A stretch of DNA of 33,662 nt from a virus. Positions 1-7,914 of this stretch are shown here, one piece after another. The position numbers and the translations under genes were made by a program. How positions within the stretch are numbered: the stretch's first letter is position 1; each line of letters starts with the position of its first letter. The DNA lies in the IMG/VR virus record IMGVR_UViG_3300042549_000625, positions 1-33,662 of that record; one strand, given 5' to 3'. The notes beneath the pieces were generated by a model. The model saw only the letters and a list, made by a program, of their open reading frames with translations. It did not search any database and was not told where the DNA came from.

Positions 1-660
1 CATTCGAGGCTATGGGCAGAGATAATTAAGATTAACAAAAACTGCAAAGTAATACCTAACGCTTTGCCATTTGATAAAGACCAGTTTACGATTGTAAAGA
101 TTCCGCATGACAAGGTAACCATTGCGCATACTGGAAGCATTACTCATTATCCAGACATTAAGCAACTTAAAGCACCGATTTATGCTTTGTCAAAAGATAA
201 GCGATTTGCGGCAAATACGAGGATGCTACTTTGCGGATGGAATGAATTTAACAAATGGCATTGGGACGAGATGGCAAATATCTACACGGCCAACGAAAAG
301 CTAGAATATAAAATACTTGAGAGCTTACCGGTAGACCTTTATATGAACCATTACGCGGAGGCCGACATACTTGTAACTCCTTTGCTTGATAATAGATTTA
401 ATAAGCTAAAGTCAAATCTAAAGGCATTGGAAGCTGGCGCAAAGAACATTCCGATAATGGCAATGAACCGCGATCCTTACGCAGACATTCCGACCATATT
501 TCCAGTTACAAATTGGGAGAAAGATTTAAGACGGATGGCAGAGAGCAAGGATATGCGAGAAGACTACGGTTTAAGTAATGGCGAATATGTTAGAAAGCAT
601 TACGATTTATTTCGCCACAACATAGCTAGAACGGCTATTTATAATAAACTATTAAGGTAA
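1..660 (+). CDS. GT-B glycosyltransferase, 5'-truncated by window edge
   Basis: The reading frame is open from base 1, in frame with codon CAT, and runs to the stop at 658-660. It corresponds to about the last 219 residues of the 339-residue protein at 32627-33646. It holds the C-terminal nucleotide-sugar-binding half of a GT-B enzyme, including the ADILVTP and LKALEAGA segments seen in GT4-type enzymes. The TTG at 64 is an internal codon, not a start. This is an allele of the complete gene at the other end rather than a second gene. Its stop overlaps the next ATG by one base (TAATG). Confidence 0.85.
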   Translation, partial: HSRLWAEIIKINKNCKVIPNALPFDKDQFTIVKIPHDKVTIAHTGSITHYPDIKQLKAPIYALSKDKRFAANTRMLLCGWNEFNKWHWDEMANIYTANEKLEYKILESLPVDLYMNHYAEADILVTPLLDNRFNKLKSNLKALEAGAKNIPIMAMNRDPYADIPTIFPVTNWEKDLRRMAESKDMREDYGLSNGEYVRKHYDLFRHNIARTAIYNKLLR

Positions 661-676
661 TGCCAGTAATTAAATG
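1..676. repeat. Left copy of diverged terminal redundancy
   Basis: This stretch aligns without gaps to 32987-33662. I count 29 substitutions by eye; 27 are silent in the glycosyltransferase frame and two are conservative (Ala/Val at base 209, Lys/Arg at base 299). The last 127 bases (550-676) are identical. The circular unit is therefore about 32,986 bp. A true terminal repeat would be identical, so this looks like two strain alleles of one locus placed at the two ends of an assembled circular genome. Confidence 0.9.
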
Positions 677-1088
677 CAGTAACGGAAAGTACAGAATCGG
701 TGGAGGCGCTTGCGTCTATGACACAGAAGAAAAAGCTACGGAAGTTTGGCAAGCAATCCTTGCAAGTGGCCAATTTGCAGATACCTATAATGACTATCCA
801 GAAGCTGCGGTAAACAACGCAAGGCGAGCGGTAGAATATGCTAGTAAGAACGGATGGGGAGATTGTGGCACACCAGTTGGAAAAGCAAGAGCAAACCAAT
901 TAGCAAAGCGCGAAAATATTACAAGAGATACGATTGCTAGAATGGCTTCATTTAAAAGGCATCAGCAGTATAAAGATGTTCCTTACGATGAAGGATGCGG
1001 AGGCTTGATGTGGGATGCTTGGGGCGGAACGGAAGGAATAGAGTGGGCAATAAGAAAAATAGAGCAAATTGATAATGCAAGCAACTGA
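660..1088 (+). CDS. Small conserved phage protein of the head/packaging neighbourhood
   Basis: A 142-residue protein starting at the ATG that shares one base with the upstream stop. The N-terminal part (about 1-45) is a short Gly/Cys-containing module reading like the opening of a small beta domain. Residues about 46-142 carry a conserved-looking block: YPEAAVNNARRAVEY, then GTPVGKARANQLAKRE, TRDTIARMASFKRH and CGGLMWDAWGG. From memory, blocks of this type occur in phages near portal or prohead protease genes and sometimes as extra domains of those proteins. No catalytic motif is obvious and I do not assign a function. It sits one gene ahead of the packaging genes. Confidence 0.75.
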   Translation: MPVIKCSNGKYRIGGGACVYDTEEKATEVWQAILASGQFADTYNDYPEAAVNNARRAVEYASKNGWGDCGTPVGKARANQLAKRENITRDTIARMASFKRHQQYKDVPYDEGCGGLMWDAWGGTEGIEWAIRKIEQIDNASN

Positions 1089-1608
1089 CAAAGAGTTTTT
1101 CGAGCATGAGATTCATAACGGAATTACTCCAGAGAATCCAGAGTATTTTATGCTAATGGATGGGACGGCAAACATTATTAAAAACTACGCGCGTAATTTT
1201 ATTGAGATTGGTGCCGGACTTGGAACGCTAGGCGAATGCCTAATCCACAAAGGATGCGACTACTACGGAATCGAACCGAACAAATATCATAGGGACTTTG
1301 CAAAGACTAGAGGAGTTGAGCTGCACGATCTAGGAAACTATCCTACGCATACGCAAATGATAGTAAGCATAGAAGTTTTGGAGCATTGCACAGACGAGCA
1401 GATAAATGAATACTTAGAAACTATTACGGCTGACTACTTTCTACTATCCTCAACTCCTTACACTACGACTCCAGAGTTCGATTCTTGGTGGGGACATATA
1501 AATATAAAGCAAGTAGACGAATGGATAGAGTTCTTTGCAGAATACGGATACTCAGTTCATAAGCGTTTAACAATCCCAACAGATTGGACAATACTATTTA
1601 AAAAATAA
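1075..1608 (+). CDS. Class I SAM-dependent methyltransferase
   Basis: A 177-residue protein. I choose the ATG at 1075 over the in-frame TTG at 1069. Motif I is visible as EIGAGLG (residues 44-50), followed by an acidic residue in GIEP (about 67) that would bind the ribose of S-adenosylmethionine. IEVLEHC near residue 99 is the motif seen in methyltransferase-11/23-like enzymes. No DNA-methylase catalytic motif (PPC, DPPY or NPPF) is present, so a small molecule, sugar or protein target is more likely than DNA. It lies close to a glycosyltransferase, so O-methylation of a glycan is one possibility (inference). It overlaps the upstream gene by 14 bases. Confidence 0.8.
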   Translation: MQATDKEFFEHEIHNGITPENPEYFMLMDGTANIIKNYARNFIEIGAGLGTLGECLIHKGCDYYGIEPNKYHRDFAKTRGVELHDLGNYPTHTQMIVSIEVLEHCTDEQINEYLETITADYFLLSSTPYTTTPEFDSWWGHINIKQVDEWIEFFAEYGYSVHKRLTIPTDWTILFKK

Positions 1609-2036
1609 TGGCAAGAACACCAAAAGACATAGACGAGGAGAAACTTTTAGAGTGGGCAGATATTTATATAGATTTCTGCTTGAATCATTCTAAGGAGGTA
1701 GCTACTGCTTCTGGAGTTAAGCTGATTAAGGAAAGACACTTGCCAACGATTAACTACTTTCTTTTAATTTGGCTTCCGCGTCAGAACTTTGAGTTTTACA
1801 AACGCGCAAGCTATTACAATATATTAAACGATAGCAACCATCCTATGCACAAAGCAGTAAAGCATATCGATGAAATGTTCAGAGCATTAGCGGCTGATGT
1901 GGTGGCAAACGAAGGCAAAGGAATATTCTATGCCAAGAACCTTTTAGGATGGACAGACAGAGCAAAGAACGAAGAGAAACAAGAAGTAATCATAAGCTTT
2001 GCAGACGAAAATAACACTTCCAAAACCGCACAATAA
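1608..2036 (+). CDS. Terminase small subunit (probable)
   Basis: A 142-residue protein starting at an ATG that overlaps the upstream stop (TAATG). It lies directly upstream of the large terminase and overlaps it by 38 bases, the usual place for the small subunit that recognises phage DNA and loads the packaging motor. The sequence is helical and charged with no enzymatic motif. The segment DEMFRALAADVVANEGKGIFYAKNLLGWTDR is reminiscent of Bacteroidota phage small terminases, whose central part carries a helical DNA-binding region. The assignment rests mainly on position and size. Confidence 0.75.
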   Translation: MARTPKDIDEEKLLEWADIYIDFCLNHSKEVATASGVKLIKERHLPTINYFLLIWLPRQNFEFYKRASYYNILNDSNHPMHKAVKHIDEMFRALAADVVANEGKGIFYAKNLLGWTDRAKNEEKQEVIISFADENNTSKTAQ

Positions 2037-3171
2037 CCAAGCCAAAGTATTAAACTCAAAGGCTAGGTTTAAGGTACTTATGTCTGGTAGACGATGGGGA
2101 AAGTCTCTAATCTGCCAAGTCATTACTTGCATCGAAGCGATGAAAGGAGGACGAGTAGCGTACATTACTCCTACTTACCAGCTTGCAAAGGTATTCTTTG
2201 ACGAGTTAGCCAGACTACTTCCTAGCAATGTAGCAACTGCCAACAGATCGGACTTAACTTTTAAGCTAATTAGCGGAGGCACAATTAGGTTCTTTACTGG
2301 AGAAAGACTAGACAACTTGCGCGGTCTTAAATTTCACTATGCAATTATTGACGAGGCATCATTCATTCCTAATCTAGAGGATGGCTGGCAGAACTCTATT
2401 CGACCAACGCTTACAGATTATCAAGGCAAGGCGATATTCTTATCAACTCCTAAAGGCAAGAACTTCTTTTATTCGCTTTACCTTAAAGGTCTAGAGCCTA
2501 ACGAAGAATGGGAAAGCTTTAAATATACAAGCTACGATAATCCGTTTATTTTAGATGCTGAGATTGACGCAGCAAGAGCAGAACTCCCAACGGTAGTATT
2601 CGAACAAGAGTACATGGCGAACCCGGCAGAGAACGCAGCAAATCCATTTGGTAGCCAAGCAATCTTAAAATGCGTTTCGAATATTTCGAATAACGCGGTT
2701 AAATGCTACGGAATTGACCTAGCCAAGTATAATGACTGGACGGTAATAATCGGAATAGACAACGCAGGGAATGTGGCTTATTTTGAACGCTTTCAATCTG
2801 ACTGGGCAAGCACACAGAATAAGATTCGCAACTTGCCTAAAGCGCCAATGATTATAGACGCGACTGGTGTAGGCGATCCGATTGTAGAGCAATTGCAAAG
2901 AGATGGCTTAGATGTAGAAGGCTTTAAATTTACTAGCCAAAGCAAGCAAGAAATAATGCTAGGTTTGCAAGTAGCTATCCATCAAGAACGGATTCACTAT
3001 CCAGATGGAATGATACGGCAAGAGCTTGAGATTTTTGAATATCAGTATAGTTCTCACGGAGTAAAGTACTCCGCTCCTTCGGGCTTTCACGATGACACGG
3101 TCTGCGCTTTGGCCTTAGCTTGGCGCAAGTTTGACTTCAAGTCTGGAAGCGGAAGGTATAATTTTTCATAA
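1999..3171 (+). CDS. terL: Terminase large subunit (packaging ATPase and nuclease)
   Basis: A 390-residue DNA-packaging motor. Walker A is SGRRWGKS (29-36), Walker B is YAIIDEA with D118-E119, and the coupling motif is STPKG (149-153). The C-terminal RNase H-like nuclease shows its acidic residues at D240 (GIDLAKYND), D287 (IIDATG) and D365/D366 (HDDTV). The length fits compact TerL proteins. The start appears to be TTG at 1999: an in-frame stop lies just upstream and the next ATG would remove the residues leading into Walker A. It overlaps the small subunit by 38 bases, suggesting translational coupling. It acts at the portal vertex of the prohead. Confidence 0.95.
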   Translation: MQTKITLPKPHNNQAKVLNSKARFKVLMSGRRWGKSLICQVITCIEAMKGGRVAYITPTYQLAKVFFDELARLLPSNVATANRSDLTFKLISGGTIRFFTGERLDNLRGLKFHYAIIDEASFIPNLEDGWQNSIRPTLTDYQGKAIFLSTPKGKNFFYSLYLKGLEPNEEWESFKYTSYDNPFILDAEIDAARAELPTVVFEQEYMANPAENAANPFGSQAILKCVSNISNNAVKCYGIDLAKYNDWTVIIGIDNAGNVAYFERFQSDWASTQNKIRNLPKAPMIIDATGVGDPIVEQLQRDGLDVEGFKFTSQSKQEIMLGLQVAIHQERIHYPDGMIRQELEIFEYQYSSHGVKYSAPSGFHDDTVCALALAWRKFDFKSGSGRYNFS

Positions 3172-3815
3172 TGCTATTTATTAAAGATATGAACTGGAGT
3201 AATGTAACACTTTGGCAATACCAACAAATTGAGAATCTTATGTCTAAAAAAGACGGAGATACAGAACTAGATTTGGCGGTAAAAACTTTGGCGATTCTAA
3301 CTAACCGAACAGAAGCGCAAATTGATTCTTTGTCAATTGCTGATTTAAAAGAGCAGTTGAAAGAGATTGATTTTATTACCAAGACAAAACCAGAGCCAAA
3401 GCCAAAAGATTTTATAAAGATTAACGGAAGGAAATATAGGTGCATTTACGACATTAGAAATATTCCATACGCGCGCTACATTGAAACGAAGTACTTTGGT
3501 TCAGATATAACAAACAACTTGCATAAGATTGCAGCTTCAATGATTATGCCTATGAAGAAGACTTGGCGAGGATGGAAGTTAGCAAAGTACGATGCAAGTA
3601 AGCACGATGAATATGCGCAAGATTTACTAGGTGCGCCATTCGAATCGGTTTACGGAAGCGTGGTTTTTTTTTGTCAAGTATTCGCCGACTCGATAATGAA
3701 TTTAAAGGATTATTTCAAGGAGGAGATGATCAAGACGGGAATGCCGGAGGATCAGGCAGAGAAAACGGTGCAGGATTTATGCGACAATATGGGTGGATTT
3801 ATCAGGCTTCAATAA
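3171..3815 (+). CDS. Tail assembly chaperone-like protein (gpG-like, frame 1)
   Basis: A 214-residue mostly helical protein starting with an ATG that overlaps the terL stop. The N-terminal third (NVTLWQYQQIENL, then alternating charged helices) and the segment GSVVFFCQVFADSIMNLKDYF resemble tail chaperones of Bacteroidota phages, which bind the tape measure protein before tail assembly. It ends in the middle of a second open frame (3779-3952) that reads like the C-terminal part of the same system. A run of nine T (3664-3672) contains the heptamer T-TTT-TTT in the right phase for a -1 slip. The role is inferred from sequence style and position upstream of the tail genes. Confidence 0.7.
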   Translation: MLFIKDMNWSNVTLWQYQQIENLMSKKDGDTELDLAVKTLAILTNRTEAQIDSLSIADLKEQLKEIDFITKTKPEPKPKDFIKINGRKYRCIYDIRNIPYARYIETKYFGSDITNNLHKIAASMIMPMKKTWRGWKLAKYDASKHDEYAQDLLGAPFESVYGSVVFFCQVFADSIMNLKDYFKEEMIKTGMPEDQAEKTVQDLCDNMGGFIRLQ

Positions 3816-3952
3816 TTTCCGAACACGAAAAGATAAAGCTTGCAGATGTATATGAACTACCAACCATTCAAGCACTAAATGATTTAAGTTATTTGAAAGC
3901 TAAAAATGCTTTCGATTCCGATCAAATGAAAAAAGCATATGCAAAGCATTAG
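3779..3952 (+). CDS. Tail chaperone second frame (gpT-like), separate start or -1 frameshift product
   Basis: 57 residues if translation starts at the ATG at 3779. The frame is open further upstream to about 3671. It lies in the -1 frame relative to the preceding gene and overlaps its last 37 bases. The peptide (RQYGWIYQASIISEHEKIKLADVYELPTIQALNDL, in two halves around SEH) looks like the C-terminal helical domain of a tail chaperone. It may be made alone or fused to the upstream protein by frameshifting, as in the classical gpG/gpGT arrangement. The upstream stretch of this frame (about 3671-3778) is Gly-rich and less protein-like, which favours either an independent start or a slip close to 3779. 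Confidence 0.6.
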   Translation: MRQYGWIYQASIISEHEKIKLADVYELPTIQALNDLSYLKAKNAFDSDQMKKAYAKH

Positions 3953-4607
3953 TCAAGCGCAAGCTTCTTTAGGGAGTAACTTTACTGCTGGTGGAATAAC
4001 TAGGCAAGCTGAAGTAGAACTAGACGGAGTTCAAGCGGTAATGCTTGAAGGAGCAAATCAATTTATGAAGCTTGCAATTGCTAGAATAAATCAAAAGAAA
4101 AAAGTAGATAGAGGTAATTTGTCAGACATGGAAGTAAGTTCCATAAAGCAAGAAGGCAATAAGTATAGTTTAACAATTGGTTATAGTAAAAATAATCCTG
4201 CTTCCAAATACTACGACTTTCAAAATAAAGGAGTTAAGGGAATTAAAAGCAAACAACCTAATTCTAGTCCATACTCATATCGGACATTAAGCGTATCCGC
4301 TAGTATGGTTAATGCTTTGATGCAATGGTACATGAGGCATAGAAACTATATTAGGAACGATGACCAAAGAAAGAATTTAAGTCCATTACAACGTAAACGT
4401 AAAACGCTTGGTAATATTACTAATCAGCAAGCTAAGTTAAAACAGATTGCAACAAATACGGCTAAGGCAATAAAGAAAAGAGGAATGCCAAGAGTAGGAT
4501 TTTTTGAGGATAATTTAGATAAAGCATTTGGCAAAGAATTTCAAGTTAAACTAGCCAAAGCATTAGGTCAAGACATAATATTAAATATTAGACAAAATTT
4601 TAAATAA
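3939..4607 (+). CDS. Probable neck or tail-completion protein
   Basis: A 222-residue basic protein with an ATG start overlapping the previous gene by 14 bases. Residues about 28-60 form a helix followed by VDRGNLSDMEV, which resembles the conserved region of HK97 gp10-like head-tail joining proteins, where a helix precedes a TGxLxxS-type turn. The middle carries basic stretches (QRKRKTL, KAIKKRGMP). It sits between the tail chaperone and tail-tip genes. The function is inferred and the similarity to gp10-like proteins is weak. Confidence 0.6.
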   Translation: MQSISQAQASLGSNFTAGGITRQAEVELDGVQAVMLEGANQFMKLAIARINQKKKVDRGNLSDMEVSSIKQEGNKYSLTIGYSKNNPASKYYDFQNKGVKGIKSKQPNSSPYSYRTLSVSASMVNALMQWYMRHRNYIRNDDQRKNLSPLQRKRKTLGNITNQQAKLKQIATNTAKAIKKRGMPRVGFFEDNLDKAFGKEFQVKLAKALGQDIILNIRQNFK

Positions 4608-5743
4608 TGGCAATAACGGTTCAAAGCGTTCCAGCTTCTTATACTTCTGCGCACGATGCGCTTTGGTTTGTTGTAAGCTCAAACAATTCAACGCAAAACA
4701 ATTTTAAATATGTATTTGATGTACAAGTTGGTGGCGTTACCGTCGCAACCGTTAAAAATTATCCAGACGAAGGCGGATATGGTGTATTTGATGCAGCTCC
4801 AATTATCAGAAACTATTTTGCAAGTGGGTTTAGCACAAGCGGTAGTAGCTTACTCCAATACGCAGATGGTTTCTTACACGTCGACTTTACGGTAATTTAT
4901 GGCGAGCAAGTTGGTGGTTCTTTAACAACAAATTTAAGTTCTTCTAATTCCAAAGGTTGGAACTATGCACTTGACCCTTTTAGAGAATCAATAAGCACTT
5001 ACGAAAATAAATTCTTAACTTCTAGAGATAGAACGACTGGCCAAGTTATGCCGGGAGAGAAGTTTTACATTACATTCTTCAACGCTAATTCCGCAAACGT
5101 TACGGCTACAATTCAAAAGCTAAACGAAGACGGTAGTAACGATGGGAGTTCTGCTACTGGCGGAGGACTTGGAACTCAACACGGCTTACTTTTAGATTTA
5201 TCATTTTATGCAATCAATCAATACTTGGGTAGCACTTTTATTACTACTTCTACTTATGCTTGGCGAGTTACCATCGGATCAGACTCCATCGTAGTTAAGC
5301 ATGCTTGCGCTCCACGATTTACTCCAGTTCAATTGGTATTCCAAAATAAATTTGGTGGTTATGATTCGTTTGTATTTAGATTACTATCTAGAGAAAGCCA
5401 AAAAGTTTCACGATCTACCTACAAGACTAACGAGTATCGCAGAGTAGGCGCAGCGATGGCTCACAAAGCTAGTTCTGGTGTTCACTTTGGAGGTACGCAA
5501 GCTTTTGCTGGTAATGTACAATACGGTTATAAGGTAGTATCGGATTACATAAGCGCATTAGATTACGAGCTAGGCGCTCAGTTAATAGCAAGTAATGAAG
5601 CATACTTATATCGTGGCGATGACTACTATCCTATTATTATGCGTGAAACAAGCTGGGAAGAAAAGAACGACACGGCAGATAAGATGTTTAACTACGAATT
5701 AAACTTTGATTTAGGAGTCAAACAACAAACTCAATACAGATGA
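4607..5743 (+). CDS. Large tail/baseplate structural protein of Bacteroidota-phage type
   Basis: A 378-residue protein, beta-rich and low in Lys-rich helices, with a start overlapping the upstream stop (TAATG). It reads as a structural protein: Ser/Thr/Gly/Asn-rich sheets and a conserved-looking central segment FQNKFGGYDSFVFRLLSRESQKV (two halves about 247-270) seen in baseplate or tail-tip proteins of Bacteroidota phages. No enzyme motif and no signal peptide are present. It is followed with a 4-base ATGA overlap by another long structural gene, and both precede the tape measure protein. An exact counterpart in model phages cannot be named from sequence alone. Confidence 0.7.
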   Translation: MAITVQSVPASYTSAHDALWFVVSSNNSTQNNFKYVFDVQVGGVTVATVKNYPDEGGYGVFDAAPIIRNYFASGFSTSGSSLLQYADGFLHVDFTVIYGEQVGGSLTTNLSSSNSKGWNYALDPFRESISTYENKFLTSRDRTTGQVMPGEKFYITFFNANSANVTATIQKLNEDGSNDGSSATGGGLGTQHGLLLDLSFYAINQYLGSTFITTSTYAWRVTIGSDSIVVKHACAPRFTPVQLVFQNKFGGYDSFVFRLLSRESQKVSRSTYKTNEYRRVGAAMAHKASSGVHFGGTQAFAGNVQYGYKVVSDYISALDYELGAQLIASNEAYLYRGDDYYPIIMRETSWEEKNDTADKMFNYELNFDLGVKQQTQYR

Positions 5744-7914
5744 TAAGTGAAATATTAATTGAAGGTAGTAGATTAGATTTATTTGATGATATAGGCGCAG
5801 AACTAAACTATGCAATAGATGACATTAAGGACTTCGCGTCTAGAAATACAAACTATTCAAAGACTATCACACTTCCGGGCAATGCTAACAACAATAAGGT
5901 CTTTGGCCACATATATAATTTTGCTAGTGCTAACAATTATTTCGTTAGTAATCCTGAGCTTCCAAATGTTGGGTATAATTTTGATCCGACTAAGCAAGCG
6001 GAAGCAAAAATCTTTGTAAATAAAATACAAGTTTTTAAAGGTGTATTACGCTTACTAGAGGTCAGAATCAATGATGGGGCGATTGAATATGAGTGCGTAG
6101 TATTTGGCGAGCTTGGAGGTTTTTCTGCTGCAATTGGCAATAGCCTAATTGAAGAGATGAATAACTTTAATACATACAATGAGGAATGGACAAAGGCAAA
6201 TGTTTTAGCTTCTTGGGATCCGTCTGGTGCAGTAGCTTCTGGCATTGGTGTAGTTTATCCTTTAATTGATTACGGAAATTGTAAGCATGGTTCAATAGAT
6301 TATCATCTAGACGCATTTAGACCAGCGTTTCATGTTTACGAATTTATGGATTCAATTATCAAGAATGCAAACTATACTTACGAGTCTGCATTCTTTGAAA
6401 CTCCATATTTCAAAAGTTTACTTATACCTAACAACAAAGCATTTCTTGAGCAATTAAGACAAGACCTTTTAGATGTTAAAACATTCGATAGCTTACTACC
6501 GACTGAAGGGAAAATTGATTTTGCAATTGTTAATAATTTATCATTATTTGAAACTATTAACGACCAAGACTTTAAATTTATAGGTCAAAATGGAACGTTA
6601 GGAAAAATTAGTATTGTTGGATTTCCTTATTTAAATAGAGTAGGTTATTTTACTTTAACGGTTAAACAAAATACAGATACTTTATATACAGAAACATTTA
6701 CTTCAACCGTAGACTTTCAAATATTTCCAGTTGATTTAACAATCGAAACTACTTTAGACGAAAACGATAATATTAAAATTGAATATAGTTTTGGTTCTGT
6801 AAGCTTTGATTGCATTATATATCCAGAGCTTAGTTTAAAATTTATTTCCGATTATCCGCAAGTAACTCCAGCGCAAGAAGGAGATTTACTTAACATGAAG
6901 GACTTGCTACCAAGAGGAATCCAGCAAAAGGATTTCTTTGCTTCGGTTTGTAGGCTATTCAATCTTTATGTTTTTGAGGATGCTGAACTTAGCAATCATT
7001 TACTTATTGAGCCATATATTGACTTTTATTTAAAAGGTGCTGGATTTTTAAAGATTAATGATTTAGGCGAGCTTCTACTTCATGGAGAACCGGGCGATCC
7101 TACTGGTTTACTTTTGCTTTCCGATCCTTCCGCAGATTCCGTAGACTGGTCAAACAAGGTAGACCATAGCAAGGAAGTATCATTAAAACCTATGAGCGAA
7201 TTAAATGCTAGATATTTTGAGTTTAAGTACAAAGAGGATGACGATTACTATAATGACGAATACCAAAGCAGATATAACCAAACGTATGCAGACAGAAGAG
7301 AAGATAGTAAATACCAATTTGCAGAGGATAGTCAAAATGTAGAAGTAATATTTTCGCCTTCAGTTTTAGTTAAAAGAACTGGAGACGCAAAACTATGCGC
7401 ATCTATATTTAGCATAGAAAAAGGAGATGGCACTAATAAAGAAGTTTCTAAAGACCACAATATAAGAATTATGCAGTTCGCCTACGTTAGCGGTGTCACG
7501 GCTTATCATATAAAGCAGGTGGCAGCAGAAGGTAATGGCAATTTAGCAGGCGGTTCAATTTCTTACTACGGATATGCTGGACACTTGGATAATCCTACCG
7601 AGCCTACTAATGACATAAATTTCGCAATACCTAATCAAGTATATTTTACTTTAACTACTCCCTATCCAAGTACTAATTTATTTACTGCATTCTGGGGAGA
7701 CTACATAGCCGAGATAACAAGTAAGGATAGTAAGCTTCTTACTTGCTATTTATATTTGACGGTCGAAGATATATTTTCCCTAAATTTTGCACGTTTGATT
7801 TATATAGATGGCGCTTTATTTAGACTAAATAAAATTATTGACTTTAATCCAACCATACCAAAAACGACCAAAGTAGAATTATTGAGAGTGCTTGAATTAA
7901 CATACGCAAACTAA
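5740..7914 (+). CDS. Tail-tip/baseplate protein
   Basis: A 724-residue protein whose N-terminus (ILIEGSRLDLFDDIGAELNYAIDDI, then RNTNYSKTITLPGNANNNKVFG) matches my memory of a family common in Bacteroidota phages and prophages, located beside the tape measure gene. The SKTITLPGT-like segment and following beta strands suggest a tail-hub or spike-like fold. Residues about 500-525 form an acidic, Tyr-rich stretch (EDDDYYNDEY). No catalytic residues are recognised. The ATG overlaps the upstream stop (ATGA) and the gene ends one base into the tape measure start. Probable virion component at the distal tail. Confidence 0.7.
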   Translation: MISEILIEGSRLDLFDDIGAELNYAIDDIKDFASRNTNYSKTITLPGNANNNKVFGHIYNFASANNYFVSNPELPNVGYNFDPTKQAEAKIFVNKIQVFKGVLRLLEVRINDGAIEYECVVFGELGGFSAAIGNSLIEEMNNFNTYNEEWTKANVLASWDPSGAVASGIGVVYPLIDYGNCKHGSIDYHLDAFRPAFHVYEFMDSIIKNANYTYESAFFETPYFKSLLIPNNKAFLEQLRQDLLDVKTFDSLLPTEGKIDFAIVNNLSLFETINDQDFKFIGQNGTLGKISIVGFPYLNRVGYFTLTVKQNTDTLYTETFTSTVDFQIFPVDLTIETTLDENDNIKIEYSFGSVSFDCIIYPELSLKFISDYPQVTPAQEGDLLNMKDLLPRGIQQKDFFASVCRLFNLYVFEDAELSNHLLIEPYIDFYLKGAGFLKINDLGELLLHGEPGDPTGLLLLSDPSADSVDWSNKVDHSKEVSLKPMSELNARYFEFKYKEDDDYYNDEYQSRYNQTYADRREDSKYQFAEDSQNVEVIFSPSVLVKRTGDAKLCASIFSIEKGDGTNKEVSKDHNIRIMQFAYVSGVTAYHIKQVAAEGNGNLAGGSISYYGYAGHLDNPTEPTNDINFAIPNQVYFTLTTPYPSTNLFTAFWGDYIAEITSKDSKLLTCYLYLTVEDIFSLNFARLIYIDGALFRLNKIIDFNPTIPKTTKVELLRVLELTYAN

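Noticed and set aside
1-660. A second, paralogous glycosyltransferase gene
   Set aside because: The copy aligns end to end with the right edge, has only silent or conservative changes and joins at a shared 127-base end. A strain allele at a circular junction is simpler than two genes.
639-899. Minus-strand open frames (also at 1944-2165, 5937-6245, 20438-20704, 23949-24230, 27976-28284)
   Set aside because: All lie opposite well-supported + strand genes, have unnatural composition and no start context. I see no minus-strand gene in the window.
1470-1500. GTTCGATTC resembling a tRNA T-loop
   Set aside because: It lies inside the methyltransferase frame, with no acceptor, D or anticodon stems around it. 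I found no credible tRNA in the window.
3671-3778. Gly-rich upstream part of the second chaperone frame as a definite coding segment
   Set aside because: The overlapping frame of 3171-3815 looks like normal protein here, while this frame is low in complexity. I keep only the part from 3779 as likely coding.
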